A stretch of DNA of 64,000 nucleotides, from contig CAWAPS010000019.1 in the NCBI GenBank assembly GCA_963783945.1, positions 558,001 through 622,000 of the forward strand. The letters run 5' to 3'. The notes beneath the pieces were generated by a model, which was not told the DNA's origin, ran no database searches, and saw only the letters and a program-made list of their open reading frames with translations. The translations under genes and the position numbers were made by a program. The stretch is from CAWAPS01 sp963783945 (GTDB taxonomy: Bacteria; Actinomycetota; Acidimicrobiia; Acidimicrobiales; Palsa-688). Positions 51,412 through 60,256 of this stretch are shown here, in pieces. Every line of letters starts with the position of its first letter. The first letter of the stretch is position 1.

Positions 51412-51652
51412 CCACTCTTGATCGGTGAGACCGGGGTCGCCCATCGGTTCCAGGGCCGAAGCCAGCTTTGGCTCCGTGCCGACCTGGGCGGCGCGCTCGG
51501 CCGCGCTCCGTCTTGTCGTCTCCTGATATGGTCTGGTCGGCTATCGTCAGTGGCAACGTGAGCAACGGCGGCGTCCGAGGAGCGTCCGGGGCTGAGCCGG
51601 GAGCGGGCGTGCCGGTCCGCCCGAACAGCAATAAGAGGTGGGGAACAGAAAA

Positions 51653-52948
51653 ATGACTGGCACAAGGCGCAGACTTGTTGTGGTCGGGGCTCTTGCTGTC
51701 TTGTTGGCTGCAGCGTGCAGCAGTTCGTCAAAATCGGGAGCTACCGGTGCAGGGACGACCAGTACGGAGGCGACCAGCACCGGAGCAGCCGGTACGGGAA
51801 CGACCAGTACCGGTCACACGTACAAGATCGGGCTTCTCACCGACCTTACCGGTCCGGTGGCGTCTGCCACCCTGTCGGCCCCCATGGGTGTGAAAGCAGG
51901 CGTCGGGTTGGTGAACAGTGAGGGCAACCACATCGATTACGTGGTAGCCGATACCGGGTCAACTCCAAACGGGGCGCTCGCCGCGGCGCAGGAGCTGGTC
52001 GAACACGACCACGTATTCGCGGTGCTTGCCGTTTCTGGACTCACCTTTGGCGCCGCCAGTTTCCTCGCTTCCCACCGGGTGCCCGTGATCGGCTCAGCGT
52101 CGGATGGGCCGGAGTGGGTAACGAGCAGGAACATGTTTTCCGTTTATGGCGCGGCCGACTACACCAAGGTCTACACCACCTTCGGCCTGTTCCTGAAGCT
52201 TGTCGGGGTGACCAACCTGGCCTCGATCGGGTTCAGCATCTCCCCGAGTTCCGCTGAGTCGGCCAAGGGCACTGCGGTGTCTGCAGAGGCCGCGGGCATC
52301 AAGGTCGGCTACCTGAACGCCAGCCTGCCGTTCGGAACGAAGGATGTGGGACCTGCAGCGTTGGCGATGAAGAGTGCTGGAGTCGATGGGTATTCCGGTG
52401 CGGTCGGGACTGACACTTCCTTCGCCATCGTAACTGCGCTTCGGCAGGAGGGGGTCGAGCTCAAGGGCTCGATCCTTGCCACCGGCTACGGCGGCGACCT
52501 GGCCCAAGGCGGCCCTTCGGCCACCCAAATCGCTCAGGGATTGGACTTCGCCTCGTCCTTCGAACCGGTGGAAATGGAGACGCCGGCGACTCAGCAACTC
52601 CAGAACGCCATGAAGACCTATGCGGGCGTGACGACCGATCCCACGTACGCGGAGTACCTGGGCTACGTCTCCGTGGATGCCTTCGTCACAGGACTGAAGG
52701 CGGCCGGACCGAACCCGACCCAGGCCGCGTTCATCAACGCCATGCTTGGCATCACCGACTACACCGCCTCGGGCCTGTTCGGCGATCACTCCGTAAGCTT
52801 CGGATTGGCCAATCGCGGCGACACGACCGGAGCGGACGACTGCACTTGGTTCGTAAAGTTCTCGGGGACGACGTTCCACCTCATATCCGGCGCTGATCCG
52901 ATCTGCGGGTCACGTATTCCCGGCAAAACGGTGTCCCCCTCGTCGTAG
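51653..52948 (+). CDS. Branched-chain amino acid-type ABC solute-binding lipoprotein (2)
   Basis: 431 aa, paralogue of 38480-39802. Signal peptide and lipobox AVLLAAAC near residue 22, a Thr/Ser/Gly-rich linker, then YKIGLLTDLTGPVASATLSA. It shares VVADTGSTPNGALAAAQELV, GPEWVT, NMFSVYG, SLPFGTKDVGPAALAMKSAG and the C-terminal CTWFVKFSGTTFH with the first copy. Followed 26 bp later by a leader ORF and an acyl-CoA ligase, so uptake and CoA activation of the same compound is plausible (inference). Start ATG 51653. Confidence 0.9.
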   Translation: MTGTRRRLVVVGALAVLLAAACSSSSKSGATGAGTTSTEATSTGAAGTGTTSTGHTYKIGLLTDLTGPVASATLSAPMGVKAGVGLVNSEGNHIDYVVADTGSTPNGALAAAQELVEHDHVFAVLAVSGLTFGAASFLASHRVPVIGSASDGPEWVTSRNMFSVYGAADYTKVYTTFGLFLKLVGVTNLASIGFSISPSSAESAKGTAVSAEAAGIKVGYLNASLPFGTKDVGPAALAMKSAGVDGYSGAVGTDTSFAIVTALRQEGVELKGSILATGYGGDLAQGGPSATQIAQGLDFASSFEPVEMETPATQQLQNAMKTYAGVTTDPTYAEYLGYVSVDAFVTGLKAAGPNPTQAAFINAMLGITDYTASGLFGDHSVSFGLANRGDTTGADDCTWFVKFSGTTFHLISGADPICGSRIPGKTVSPSS

Positions 52949-52974
52949 CTCAAAACTGTTGAACAGGAGGCCAA

Positions 52975-53034
52975 ATGAGGATCCTCATCCGCGAGCCGCG
53001 CCGGATGCTCGGAGTCGGGCGGCTGGTCCGATGA
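52975..53034 (+). CDS. 19-residue leader peptide coupled to the acyl-CoA ligase
   Basis: ATG 52975 follows a perfect AGGAGG with a 4-nt spacer. The frame encodes MRILIREPRRMLGVGRLVR, with six Arg, and ends with TGA 53032-53034, which overlaps the ligase ATG 53031 (ATGA). The ligase itself lacks a good ribosome site, so this short ORF probably brings ribosomes to it. It could also serve regulation. No homologue is known to me. Confidence 0.45.
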   Translation: MRILIREPRRMLGVGRLVR

Positions 53035-54687
53035 GCGAGGCGGCCGAGCTAAGCAATCTGCGGTCTCGAACACTGTGGGACACGCTCCTCGCCTCGGCGA
53101 AGCGATCTCCCGAGCGACCGGCGCTGGTCGCAAGCGACGACGCCGGCGGTTTGCAGCGGGTCACGTATCAGGTATTGGTGGAACGGATCCGAAACCTCTC
53201 TTCCGGGCTGGCAAGCATAGGTGTGCGCCGAGGCGACCGGTTGGTGCTTTGGATGACCAACACCCCCGAATGGGTGATCTCCTCTTTCGCGACGATGCGC
53301 TTGGGGGCCTCAGTCGTCCCCGTGAACACCTTTCTGAAGCCAAGCGAGGTGAAATATGTGATCGCCCAGTCGGGCGCCCGCCACGTCGTCATGCTCGATG
53401 GTTTCCGGGCGCTGCGGATGCCGGACATGCTGAGCGAGATCTGCCCCGAGTTCGACCAGGAGTCATCGCCGGGCTTCCTGTTCAGTGAGCAACTGCCGGA
53501 CTTGCGCAACGTGGTCGTGTTCAACCGAAGCGGTGGAGTCCACCGAGGGGCGTTCGACTTCGGTGCCTTGGAAGCGTTAGGCCGGGGTGGAGATGGGACG
53601 CCCGCGGTCGAGTTGGCCGACCGCATGGCACAGCAGGTTCACCCCCGCGACCTCGGTATGGTCAAGTACACGTCGGGAAGCACCGGGTTCCCTAAAGGAG
53701 TGATGCTCGAACAGGGAGGCCTCGTCGCCAACGCGGTGTTGCACTCCCGCCGTATCGGGATGGGCGACTCCGAGGTGTTTTTCAGCATGATGCCGTTCTT
53801 CCACGGCGGCGGCAGCATCTGGGGGCTGTTGACCATGATGGTGAACTCGGGCACGCTCGTATTCACCGAAGCCTTCAATGCCGAACTGGCCGCCAGGCTG
53901 ATAGAGGAGATGGAGGCCACCGTGTTCATGGGCGTCCTGGGAAATGAGGTCGTTGACGCCGCGCTCGAGGCGGGGCGGCTGTTCTCGTCGGTGCGGGTAG
54001 GACACGTCCCTGGCGAGGCCGCCCGCAAGGTGATGCCCAACGTTACGTTCAGTATCCTGCCGTTCGGGCTCACCGAGACCTACGGGCCCGCATCCGTTAC
54101 CAGCCCGACCGACCCGGTGGATAAACGGCTGACCACGGCGGGGCGCATGCTTGATGGCAACGAGTGCCGCGTGGTCGATCCACAGACGGGCCGCGAGGCT
54201 GAAACCGGGCGAGGTGGGTGAGGCGTGGATCCGGGGGAACGTCATGCGGGGGTACTGGGACAAACCGGAAGAGACAGCCCGGGCCCTCGACAGTGACGGT
54301 TGGCTCCATAGCGAAGACCTTGTCTCGATCGATGCCGACGGTTATGTCACCTACGTGGGACGCTTGAAACTGATGCTCAAGGTGGGCGGCGAAAACGTGT
54401 CGATCGAGGAGGTCGAGAACGTCGTAGGCGGCCACGCCGCGGTGGGTCGGTGCGCAGCCGTCGGTGTCGCCGATGAGCGCAAGGGTGAGGTGGTGCGGAT
54501 CTATGTCATGACCCGCCTCAACCATTCACTGCAGGAGCAGGAACTGCGAGCCTGGCTGCAGCCCCGCCTCGCTCGGTTCAAGATGCCCAGGGACATCCTC
54601 TTCGTCGACGATGTCCCCCTCCTGGCCAACGGAAAGCTCGACCGAGTCGCGATCACGAGAATGACCGAGGACGGAGTTGCCGCTTGA
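53031..54687 (+). pseudogene. Acyl-CoA synthetase (AMP-forming) with a +1 frameshift
   Basis: The first frame has the whole large domain: RVTYQVLVERIRNLSSGLAS, VKYTSGSTGFPKGVMLEQGG (A3), GLTETYGPASVT (A5). It breaks near 54197, where one extra G shifts reading to TGA 54220. The other frame continues LKPGEVGEAWIRGNVMRGYW, EDLVSIDADGYVTYVGRLKL (A8) and LLANGKLDRVAITR with the catalytic Lys, ending at 54687. Removing one G joins both halves into a normal enzyme of about 550 aa, so a sequencing error is as likely as a true mutation. It would activate a carboxylic acid to its CoA ester. Confidence 0.8.
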
Positions 54688-54740
54688 CCGACCTCAGCCG
54701 GCGGAGTCTTGGCGCCCCCGCTACGTCAGGTAGTGACGGC

Positions 54741-55943
54741 TCATTCGGTTGAAATGCCGAACAGACGGGCGGCATTTTCTCGCATGATCATGCGCACCTG
54801 GCCGTCGCTCAGGCCGTCCACCTTCACCAGCCAGTCGATCGGGTCGGCGACCCCTTCGGGGTGAGGGTAGTCGGACCCGAACAGGACCCGCTCGGCACCG
54901 ATCGAGTGCACCAGGCCTGACACGTCCTCCTCGAAAAACGGCGATACGTACAGGTGTTCCATCAACACCTCGCTCGGCCGTCCGTTCACCTCGCCGCCCG
55001 GCCAGAAGCCCTTGCGGCCCATGTGGGCGGCGTGATCGATGTCATGAAGCAGGGGAACCACCCAGTTGATCCCGCACTCGAGGGCAATGATCGTGAGGCC
55101 GGGGAACCGCCCGAACAGGTTGTTGAGCACATAAGAGGCCAGGGTGTCGGCCACCGGCTTCCCGGAGATGAGGTACCACTGGAACGGCGTCTGGCCTTGC
55201 ATGGAAGGCGTCGCCGACTCGCCGAACTCCACTCCGAGCGTGGCGAGGTAGCGGGGGTCGGTGCTGTGGAAGACCAGCCGCACCCCCGCTTCCTGCAGGC
55301 GGGCCCAGAAGCCGTCGTAGGCCGGGTCGACCGGGGACCGACCCCAGAGCGGGCCGGGCTTCATTACCACGGCCCGCACGCCGGCCGCTACCAGCTGGTC
55401 CAGTTCGGCGATCGCCAGCTCAGGGTCCATGAGCGAGATCATGGCGGCGGTAATGATGCGGCCGTCGCGATCGAATCCCCACTCGGCGTCTAGCCAGCGG
55501 TTGTACGAGCGGATGTTGGCGTAGAGCGCCGGGATGTCGTCATGGAGCTCGTTCTCGGCCTGAAGCATCATGGTGCCGAGCATCAGCCCGGACTGCACCC
55601 CCTGGGCGTCCATCTTCGCCACCCTGGCCTCGCGCTGCATCATGTCCGGGTAGTCCCAGCCCCGGATCACCTCGCGGTGAACGAAACCGTCCTCGCTGTC
55701 GGGATTGTCGAGCATGTTGCGCAGCGAGCCGGGAGCCCCGATGTAGTCGGTCTGGGTGACGCGCATGAACTGGAATTGGCGGTCGCCGAAGTACAGCTTG
55801 CCCCGCCCCTTCTCGTCCACCCTTACGTTGATCGCCCGGTCGGCGAACTTCGGTTCGATGAACCGGGTAAACGCGTCGTAGGGCTCGTAGTAGTGGTGAT
55901 CGGCATCCACCAGCCGATAATCCAGTCGGGGCGCTTGAGCCAT
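54741..55943 (-). CDS. Metal-dependent amidohydrolase (Amidohydrolase_2 family)
   Basis: 400 aa. ACMSD-like TIM barrel: the N-terminal YRLVDADHHYYEPYDAFTRF carries the first metal motif, VRLVFHSTDPRYL a middle strand, and VLFGSDYPHPEGVADPIDWL the C-terminal metal Asp. Family members decarboxylate or hydrolyse aromatic acids, including resorcylate-type decarboxylases. ATG 55943. Upstream at 55959-55972 is a perfect palindrome. It ends a run of minus-strand genes and is convergent with the frameshifted ligase. A copy of the same motif overlaps its stop (54732-54745). Confidence 0.87.
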   Translation of the reverse strand: MAQAPRLDYRLVDADHHYYEPYDAFTRFIEPKFADRAINVRVDEKGRGKLYFGDRQFQFMRVTQTDYIGAPGSLRNMLDNPDSEDGFVHREVIRGWDYPDMMQREARVAKMDAQGVQSGLMLGTMMLQAENELHDDIPALYANIRSYNRWLDAEWGFDRDGRIITAAMISLMDPELAIAELDQLVAAGVRAVVMKPGPLWGRSPVDPAYDGFWARLQEAGVRLVFHSTDPRYLATLGVEFGESATPSMQGQTPFQWYLISGKPVADTLASYVLNNLFGRFPGLTIIALECGINWVVPLLHDIDHAAHMGRKGFWPGGEVNGRPSEVLMEHLYVSPFFEEDVSGLVHSIGAERVLFGSDYPHPEGVADPIDWLVKVDGLSDGQVRMIMRENAARLFGISTE

Positions 55944-55958
55944 GCCCGCCAGTCTAGA

Positions 55959-55972
55959 AGTGAGCGCTCATT
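55959..55972 (-). promoter_or_regulatory. AGTGASCGCTCAYT motif, site 3 (perfect core palindrome)
   Basis: AGTGAGCGCTCATT with the perfect 10-bp palindrome TGAGCGCTCA, 16 bp upstream of the amidohydrolase ATG, where a repressor would block transcription or translation. It has the size and symmetry of a TetR-type operator (inference). Confidence 0.45.
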
Positions 55973-56056
55973 TTTACAAGAGCAACCGCGGACCGAGGAT
56001 CCTCTCCCGCCCGATAGAGGGCCGGCCAACCGGCCGGCCCTCCTTCAGGGCCTGGT

Positions 56057-57331
56057 TCAGGTCGATGATCCGGCCTGACAGCTCAGCTTGCCCCCGTTGA
56101 GCAGACTGGGCGTGCCGTTCTGGAGCCGGCCGACGAACCAGCAGTCCACCTTGTGAACCTGGCCGGCGGTGAAGTTGAGGGTGGGCGACCACCCGTCGAG
56201 GTTGTCATTCTTGATCGAGTTCAGTCCGTTCTTGATCATCGCCGCGGTCGGGGTGTCCCCCGCACCAAGTCCGCTCGCCTTGACGGCATGTTCGATCAGG
56301 ACGCCTGCGGTCCAGGTCTGGACGGCGTACTCACTCCAGGCGTTCTGGTTGCTCTGAAGGGTGGGATAGAGCTTGCTCACGGCGGCGCTCATCTGCTGGA
56401 CCTGAGGGGCCGAGCTGTCCCAGAAGGGGAGATCGGGGTAGTCGGACCAGAGATGGTCCTTCAGCCCCGGAGCGGTCGTCAGCAGCTGGCTGTAGCCCGT
56501 GCCCTCGGTGACGTAGGTCGGGGCGTAGCTCTGCTTGGTGCAGTCCGTACCCACCCTTGCAATCGTCGCGGCTGAATCGCCGATGAACAGCGCCGTCACA
56601 TGGGCCTGCGAGGCGGCGACACACTGCGCGGTGTAGTTGGGAGCGGTCATGGCGATCGATCCGCTGTAGACCTCGGGTACGCCCAACTGCTGGCCGGCCG
56701 CCTTGATCAACGGAACGCTCTCCTGGCACTGGGGAGCTTCCGCGCAGTACAGGTTGCCGAGATTGGTCGCCCCGGCCTGCTTGGCCACGGCCACGTTGGC
56801 GTAGGTGATGGAGTCGTTGGTCTGGCCGGACGGAAAGAAGTCAGGGTTGGTGAAGAAGGGCGTGGAACTGAAGTTGCCGCCCACCACCGGGATCCCGGCG
56901 GCCGATACCGCGGCTTCCCAGGCGGCATCGAAGTTGCTGTCATCGAGGATCACATCCTCGTGGCCGCTGATGAGGGCCTGGGCCTCGGATACCGAAGTGC
57001 CCGGGGTGCTGGCGTCGTCCTTGACCGTCAGTTCTATTCGATGACCATCCAGCCCACCCGAAGCGTTCACCGACGCGGCCCACGCTCGGCCGACATCTCC
57101 AGCCGCCGCGATACTGGCACCAAAGGGGCCGGAACAGTCGCAGATAAGACCCACCGTGATCGGGGCCCCTGTCGCGGGTGGGGCCGAGGAAGCGGTAGAG
57201 GACTGGCTGTTCGGCGAGGTGGATGCGGTGGTCGGGCTGGAGGAGCTCTTGCTGCTGGACGAGCAGGCGGCGGCCGCAGCCACGATCGCCACCACCCCGC
57301 CAAGGCGCGTAAGCCTCGAACTTGTCTTCAC
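56057..57331 (-). CDS. Branched-chain amino acid-type ABC solute-binding lipoprotein (3)
   Basis: 424 aa, less related to the other two. Lipobox IVAAAAACS near residue 23, Ser/Thr-rich linker, then PITVGLICDCSGPFGASIAA. Later blocks: SGGLDGHRIELTVKDDASTP, GIPVVGGNFSS, YCAEAPQCQES and WSEYAVQTWTAGVLIEHAVK. It would capture a small organic substrate outside the cell. No transporter membrane genes are in the window. A weak copy of the AGTGA motif (57437-57450) lies about 106 bp upstream. Confidence 0.88.
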   Translation of the reverse strand: MKTSSRLTRLGGVVAIVAAAAACSSSSKSSSSPTTASTSPNSQSSTASSAPPATGAPITVGLICDCSGPFGASIAAAGDVGRAWAASVNASGGLDGHRIELTVKDDASTPGTSVSEAQALISGHEDVILDDSNFDAAWEAAVSAAGIPVVGGNFSSTPFFTNPDFFPSGQTNDSITYANVAVAKQAGATNLGNLYCAEAPQCQESVPLIKAAGQQLGVPEVYSGSIAMTAPNYTAQCVAASQAHVTALFIGDSAATIARVGTDCTKQSYAPTYVTEGTGYSQLLTTAPGLKDHLWSDYPDLPFWDSSAPQVQQMSAAVSKLYPTLQSNQNAWSEYAVQTWTAGVLIEHAVKASGLGAGDTPTAAMIKNGLNSIKNDNLDGWSPTLNFTAGQVHKVDCWFVGRLQNGTPSLLNGGKLSCQAGSST

Positions 57332-57467
57332 TTGTGTTGACGCCTCCTCATGTTGGACAACATCTTCGCGGAGGCCCCCACTCAGAGTCCTCCCCCCTGT
57401 CTGCGCCGGTAGGTAGCAGTGGGCGAAGCATAACTCAGGAAGCGTTCACTCGCAATCAGCCCTCGGT

Positions 57468-58652
57468 CTAGAGCCGCCGCAACAGGATCCCACCTCCGGG
57501 CGAGGCGCCGACGCCGGAGCCGTACAGGGCGACTTCAGCCCCGTCGACCTGGTTGCGCGAGCTGCCCCGCAACTGGCGGACGCCTTCCAGCAGGTGGGTG
57601 ATCCCGTGCAGATACACCTCGGCGAGGTGGCCACCATGCGGATTGACCGGAAGGCTACCCCCCTTGCTGATTCGCCCCTCTCCTACGAACGGGCCCCCTT
57701 CTCCGATTTCGCAGAATCCCCAGTCCTCGAGGCTCATGATCACCGACGGAGTGAACGCGTCGTAGAACAGACCCACGTCGACCTCGTCCGGACCGACCCC
57801 GGCCCGCTCGTACAAGTCTCGCGCCGCCCGTCGATGCCCGGTACTCACGTAGTCCTCGTCGATCGTGTTGAACGAGGCGGTCCCCCACTTGTACTCGCCC
57901 GTCATGGACACGGCCCGGATGCTCACGGGGGCGGGGCGCAGCTGCCGGGCCCGCTCGGGCGAAGTCACTATCACGGCGGCGGCACCATCGGACTCCATGC
58001 AGCAGTCGAGGAGCCGGAGGGGGTGGGCGATCAGGCGGGAGGCGTGGTGGTCCTCGACTGTGATCTCGGTGCGGAACCGGGCATCGGGGTTGTTGGCGGC
58101 ATTGCGCCGGGCGTTGATGGTGACGGCGGCGAACTGGTCCGTCGTCGTACCGTACAACGCCATGTGGCGCTGGGCCCTCATGGCGTAGATGGCAGCCGGA
58201 AGCGCCATGCCGAACGGAGCCGTGTAGGAGGCGGACAGGGGGATGGCCTGACCCGGCTGCACCCCGGCCGCCATCGACTGCCCCAGACGCGCCTGCTGGA
58301 TCAAGGACCGCAACACCACCACGTATTCCGCCAGACCGGTGCTCACCGCCATGTAGGCGTTCGCCACCGCGCCCGGCAAACCCGAACCGCGGCCCCCCCA
58401 GACCAGGCCGGAGTAGCGTAGTTCCCGGGTGCCGAGCGAGATCGCCAGCTCGGAGGGCCAGATCGGATCGTCACAGTATCCGGCGAAACCGTCGATGTCC
58501 CGGACGTCGAGGCCGGCGTCCTCACAGGCGTCTCGGATGGCGTCGATGGCCAGGCGCGACAGTCCCCTATCGGCGAGCGTCCCCCGGCTGCCGTAGGCGG
58601 AGTGGCCGATGCCCACGATGCACGCCGCGTCCCTCCGGAACTCCCCGGTCAT
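57468..58652 (-). CDS. Thiolase-fold protein of the Ltp2/SCPx lipid-transfer group
   Basis: 394 aa. Thiolase superfamily without a convincing nucleophile Cys at the normal N-terminal site (region VVLRSLIQQARLG). It has the C-terminal FYDAFTPSVIMSLEDWGFCE and GSLPVNPHGGHLAEVYLHGI typical of Ltp2-like proteins. Ltp2 partners with a DUF35 protein to perform retro-aldol cleavage of steroid side-chain CoA esters (family knowledge). Here the DUF35 gene overlaps it by 4 bp (ATGA), so the pair very probably forms such an aldolase. Confidence 0.88.
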   Translation of the reverse strand: MTGEFRRDAACIVGIGHSAYGSRGTLADRGLSRLAIDAIRDACEDAGLDVRDIDGFAGYCDDPIWPSELAISLGTRELRYSGLVWGGRGSGLPGAVANAYMAVSTGLAEYVVVLRSLIQQARLGQSMAAGVQPGQAIPLSASYTAPFGMALPAAIYAMRAQRHMALYGTTTDQFAAVTINARRNAANNPDARFRTEITVEDHHASRLIAHPLRLLDCCMESDGAAAVIVTSPERARQLRPAPVSIRAVSMTGEYKWGTASFNTIDEDYVSTGHRRAARDLYERAGVGPDEVDVGLFYDAFTPSVIMSLEDWGFCEIGEGGPFVGEGRISKGGSLPVNPHGGHLAEVYLHGITHLLEGVRQLRGSSRNQVDGAEVALYGSGVGASPGGGILLRRL

Positions 58653-59080
58653 CGGGCCCTCCGGAAGCAGGGCAGCCCCAGTCCGGTATCGAACTCCACG
58701 CAGGCCAGCTCGACGGCCTGGCCCACCCGCAGGTCGTCGAGCTGCCAGGCGTCGATCACGTTGGTGATGATGCGGACGGGGTCGCCTTCAGTGCCGTCGA
58801 GGGTCACGATCGCCACGTTGTACAGGACGTCACCGGACCGGACGCGATCCGGCACCCAGATGTAGGAGTAGACGGTGCCTGTCCCCGGCAGCATGCTCCA
58901 GGCCCACTCGAGCGATCCGCATCGGTAGCAGCCGTCCGTCGGGGGGTATCGGTGGGCCCCGCAACCGGCACAGCGCTGCACTTCGAGTCGGCCCTCCGCC
59001 GCGGCGCGCCACATGCCCTCGTTGACGGCCTCGACGACGGGCGGCGGCATCCCCGCCGGCCGGTTGATGGATTGGGCCAA
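58649..59080 (-). CDS. DUF35/OB-fold zinc-ribbon protein, thiolase partner
   Basis: 143 aa. A rubredoxin-like zinc ribbon CAGCGAHRYPPTDGCYRCG followed by an OB-fold (GTGTVYSYIWVPDRV, PVRIITNVIDAWQLDDLRVG). DUF35 proteins bind acyl-CoA and are needed for the aldolase activity of Ltp2-like thiolases. I prefer TTG 59080 because GAGGGG lies 5 nt upstream; a start at 59116 is also open. Its stop overlaps the thiolase start. Confidence 0.87.
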   Translation of the reverse strand: MAQSINRPAGMPPPVVEAVNEGMWRAAAEGRLEVQRCAGCGAHRYPPTDGCYRCGSLEWAWSMLPGTGTVYSYIWVPDRVRSGDVLYNVAIVTLDGTEGDPVRIITNVIDAWQLDDLRVGQAVELACVEFDTGLGLPCFRRAR

Positions 59081-59140
59081 CGGGTCCCCTCTCTCGGCTC
59101 CAGTGAGCCACACCAAGTGAACAAGCGCTCGCTCAGTCTA

Positions 59141-59232
59141 AGGGCCCGCCACGAAACAACTTGGAACAAGTCCTGTGCCACGACATGCATGTTTACAAGA
59201 GAACTGCGTCAAGTTGTTTCGTGGCGGGCCCT
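59141..59232. repeat. 92-bp palindromic repeat, family R1, copy 2
   Basis: Identical to 8578-8669 at 91 of 92 positions; arms 59141-59163 and 59210-59232 are perfect 23-bp complements. It sits between the DUF35 and LLM genes, inside what would otherwise be a continuous minus-strand operon, and may interrupt it. Flanking bases are CTA before and AA after in both copies, which may reflect target choice. Confidence 0.85.
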
Positions 59233-59256
59233 AACGATCGAATCGCCGGGTCGCCT

Positions 59257-60234
59257 CTAGGCGAAAGCGTCCTTGGCCACGTCGCCGAGCAGCTCGACGT
59301 ATTCCGCGTTTCGGTCCTCGCCGGCGCAGGAAAGGATCATCCCGTCGACTCCAGTATCAAGGTGTTGGCGCAGTTGCTCGACCACCTGCTCCCTGGTCCC
59401 CGCGATCGGCCGGACCGTCTCGGACAGATGATCGGTCACCTCCGTGGATATGTGGCGGTAGGCCTCCGGCATGGCGGCCCGCGCCTGCTGCTCGGTCTTA
59501 CGTACGATCACCACGTTGATGAACGTCCGGCAGATCTCGTCAGGGTCGCGGCCGAGCGCTTCACAGTGCTCGTCGAGGACCTTCAGCAGATGGCGAATCC
59601 TGCCCGGGCCGCCCGTCACGTTGCAGATATCCGCATACTGGGCGACCAGACGAAGCGTCCGGGTCGGTCCCGAGCCCCCGATGAGGATGGGCGGACCGCC
59701 TGGCTGGAGGGGCCGGGGGTAGTTCAAAGCCCCCTTCGCCGAGAAATGACGGCCTTCGAAGGTGGTGCTCTCCTCGCGGAACATGGAGCGGACGGTTTCG
59801 ACCACCTCGGCCAAACGTTCGAATCGCTGCGAGACGCTCCCGAACTCGTAACCGTAGGCCCGGTGCTCCTCTTCGAACCACCCCGCCCCGATGCCGAATA
59901 CCGCCCGACCATGCGAGATTATGTCCAGGGTGGTGACAGCCTTGCCCAGCAGAGCCGGGCTCCTGTAGGCGGCACAACCAACGAAAGCTCCCAGCCTCAC
60001 TCGGGAGGTCAGCGCGGCCAGAGCCCCCAGCGTCGTGTAGCACTCGAGCATCGGATCGTCCCTGGGCGCCACGACCGGCGTTTGCATCAGGTGGTCCGGC
60101 ACCCACAACGAGTCGAATCCAGATCGCTCGACCGCCGTCGCCTGGGCCGCCACGGAGTCGAACAACCCCGAATCTCCCTCAGCCGGGCTCGGGTAATCTC
60201 CGAGTGAGAAACCGAGCCGCACGTGAAGGCGCAC
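59257..60234 (-). CDS. F420-type luciferase-like (LLM) oxidoreductase
   Basis: 325 aa. Related to the Rv1855c-like F420-dependent group. Seen: GFDSLWVPDHLMQ at the N-terminus, TSRVRLGAFVGCAAYRSPAL, GRAVFGIGAGWFEEEHRAYG and PPILIGGSGPTRTLRLVAQY. Uses reduced deazaflavin or flavin to reduce or oxygenate a substrate. GTG 60234 has AGGGAC upstream. It is 22 bp after the VOC gene and part of the CoxL-type operon. Confidence 0.88.
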   Translation of the reverse strand: MRLHVRLGFSLGDYPSPAEGDSGLFDSVAAQATAVERSGFDSLWVPDHLMQTPVVAPRDDPMLECYTTLGALAALTSRVRLGAFVGCAAYRSPALLGKAVTTLDIISHGRAVFGIGAGWFEEEHRAYGYEFGSVSQRFERLAEVVETVRSMFREESTTFEGRHFSAKGALNYPRPLQPGGPPILIGGSGPTRTLRLVAQYADICNVTGGPGRIRHLLKVLDEHCEALGRDPDEICRTFINVVIVRKTEQQARAAMPEAYRHISTEVTDHLSETVRPIAGTREQVVEQLRQHLDTGVDGMILSCAGEDRNAEYVELLGDVAKDAFA

Positions 60235-60256
60235 CTGCTGTCCCTACGAACCCGCT

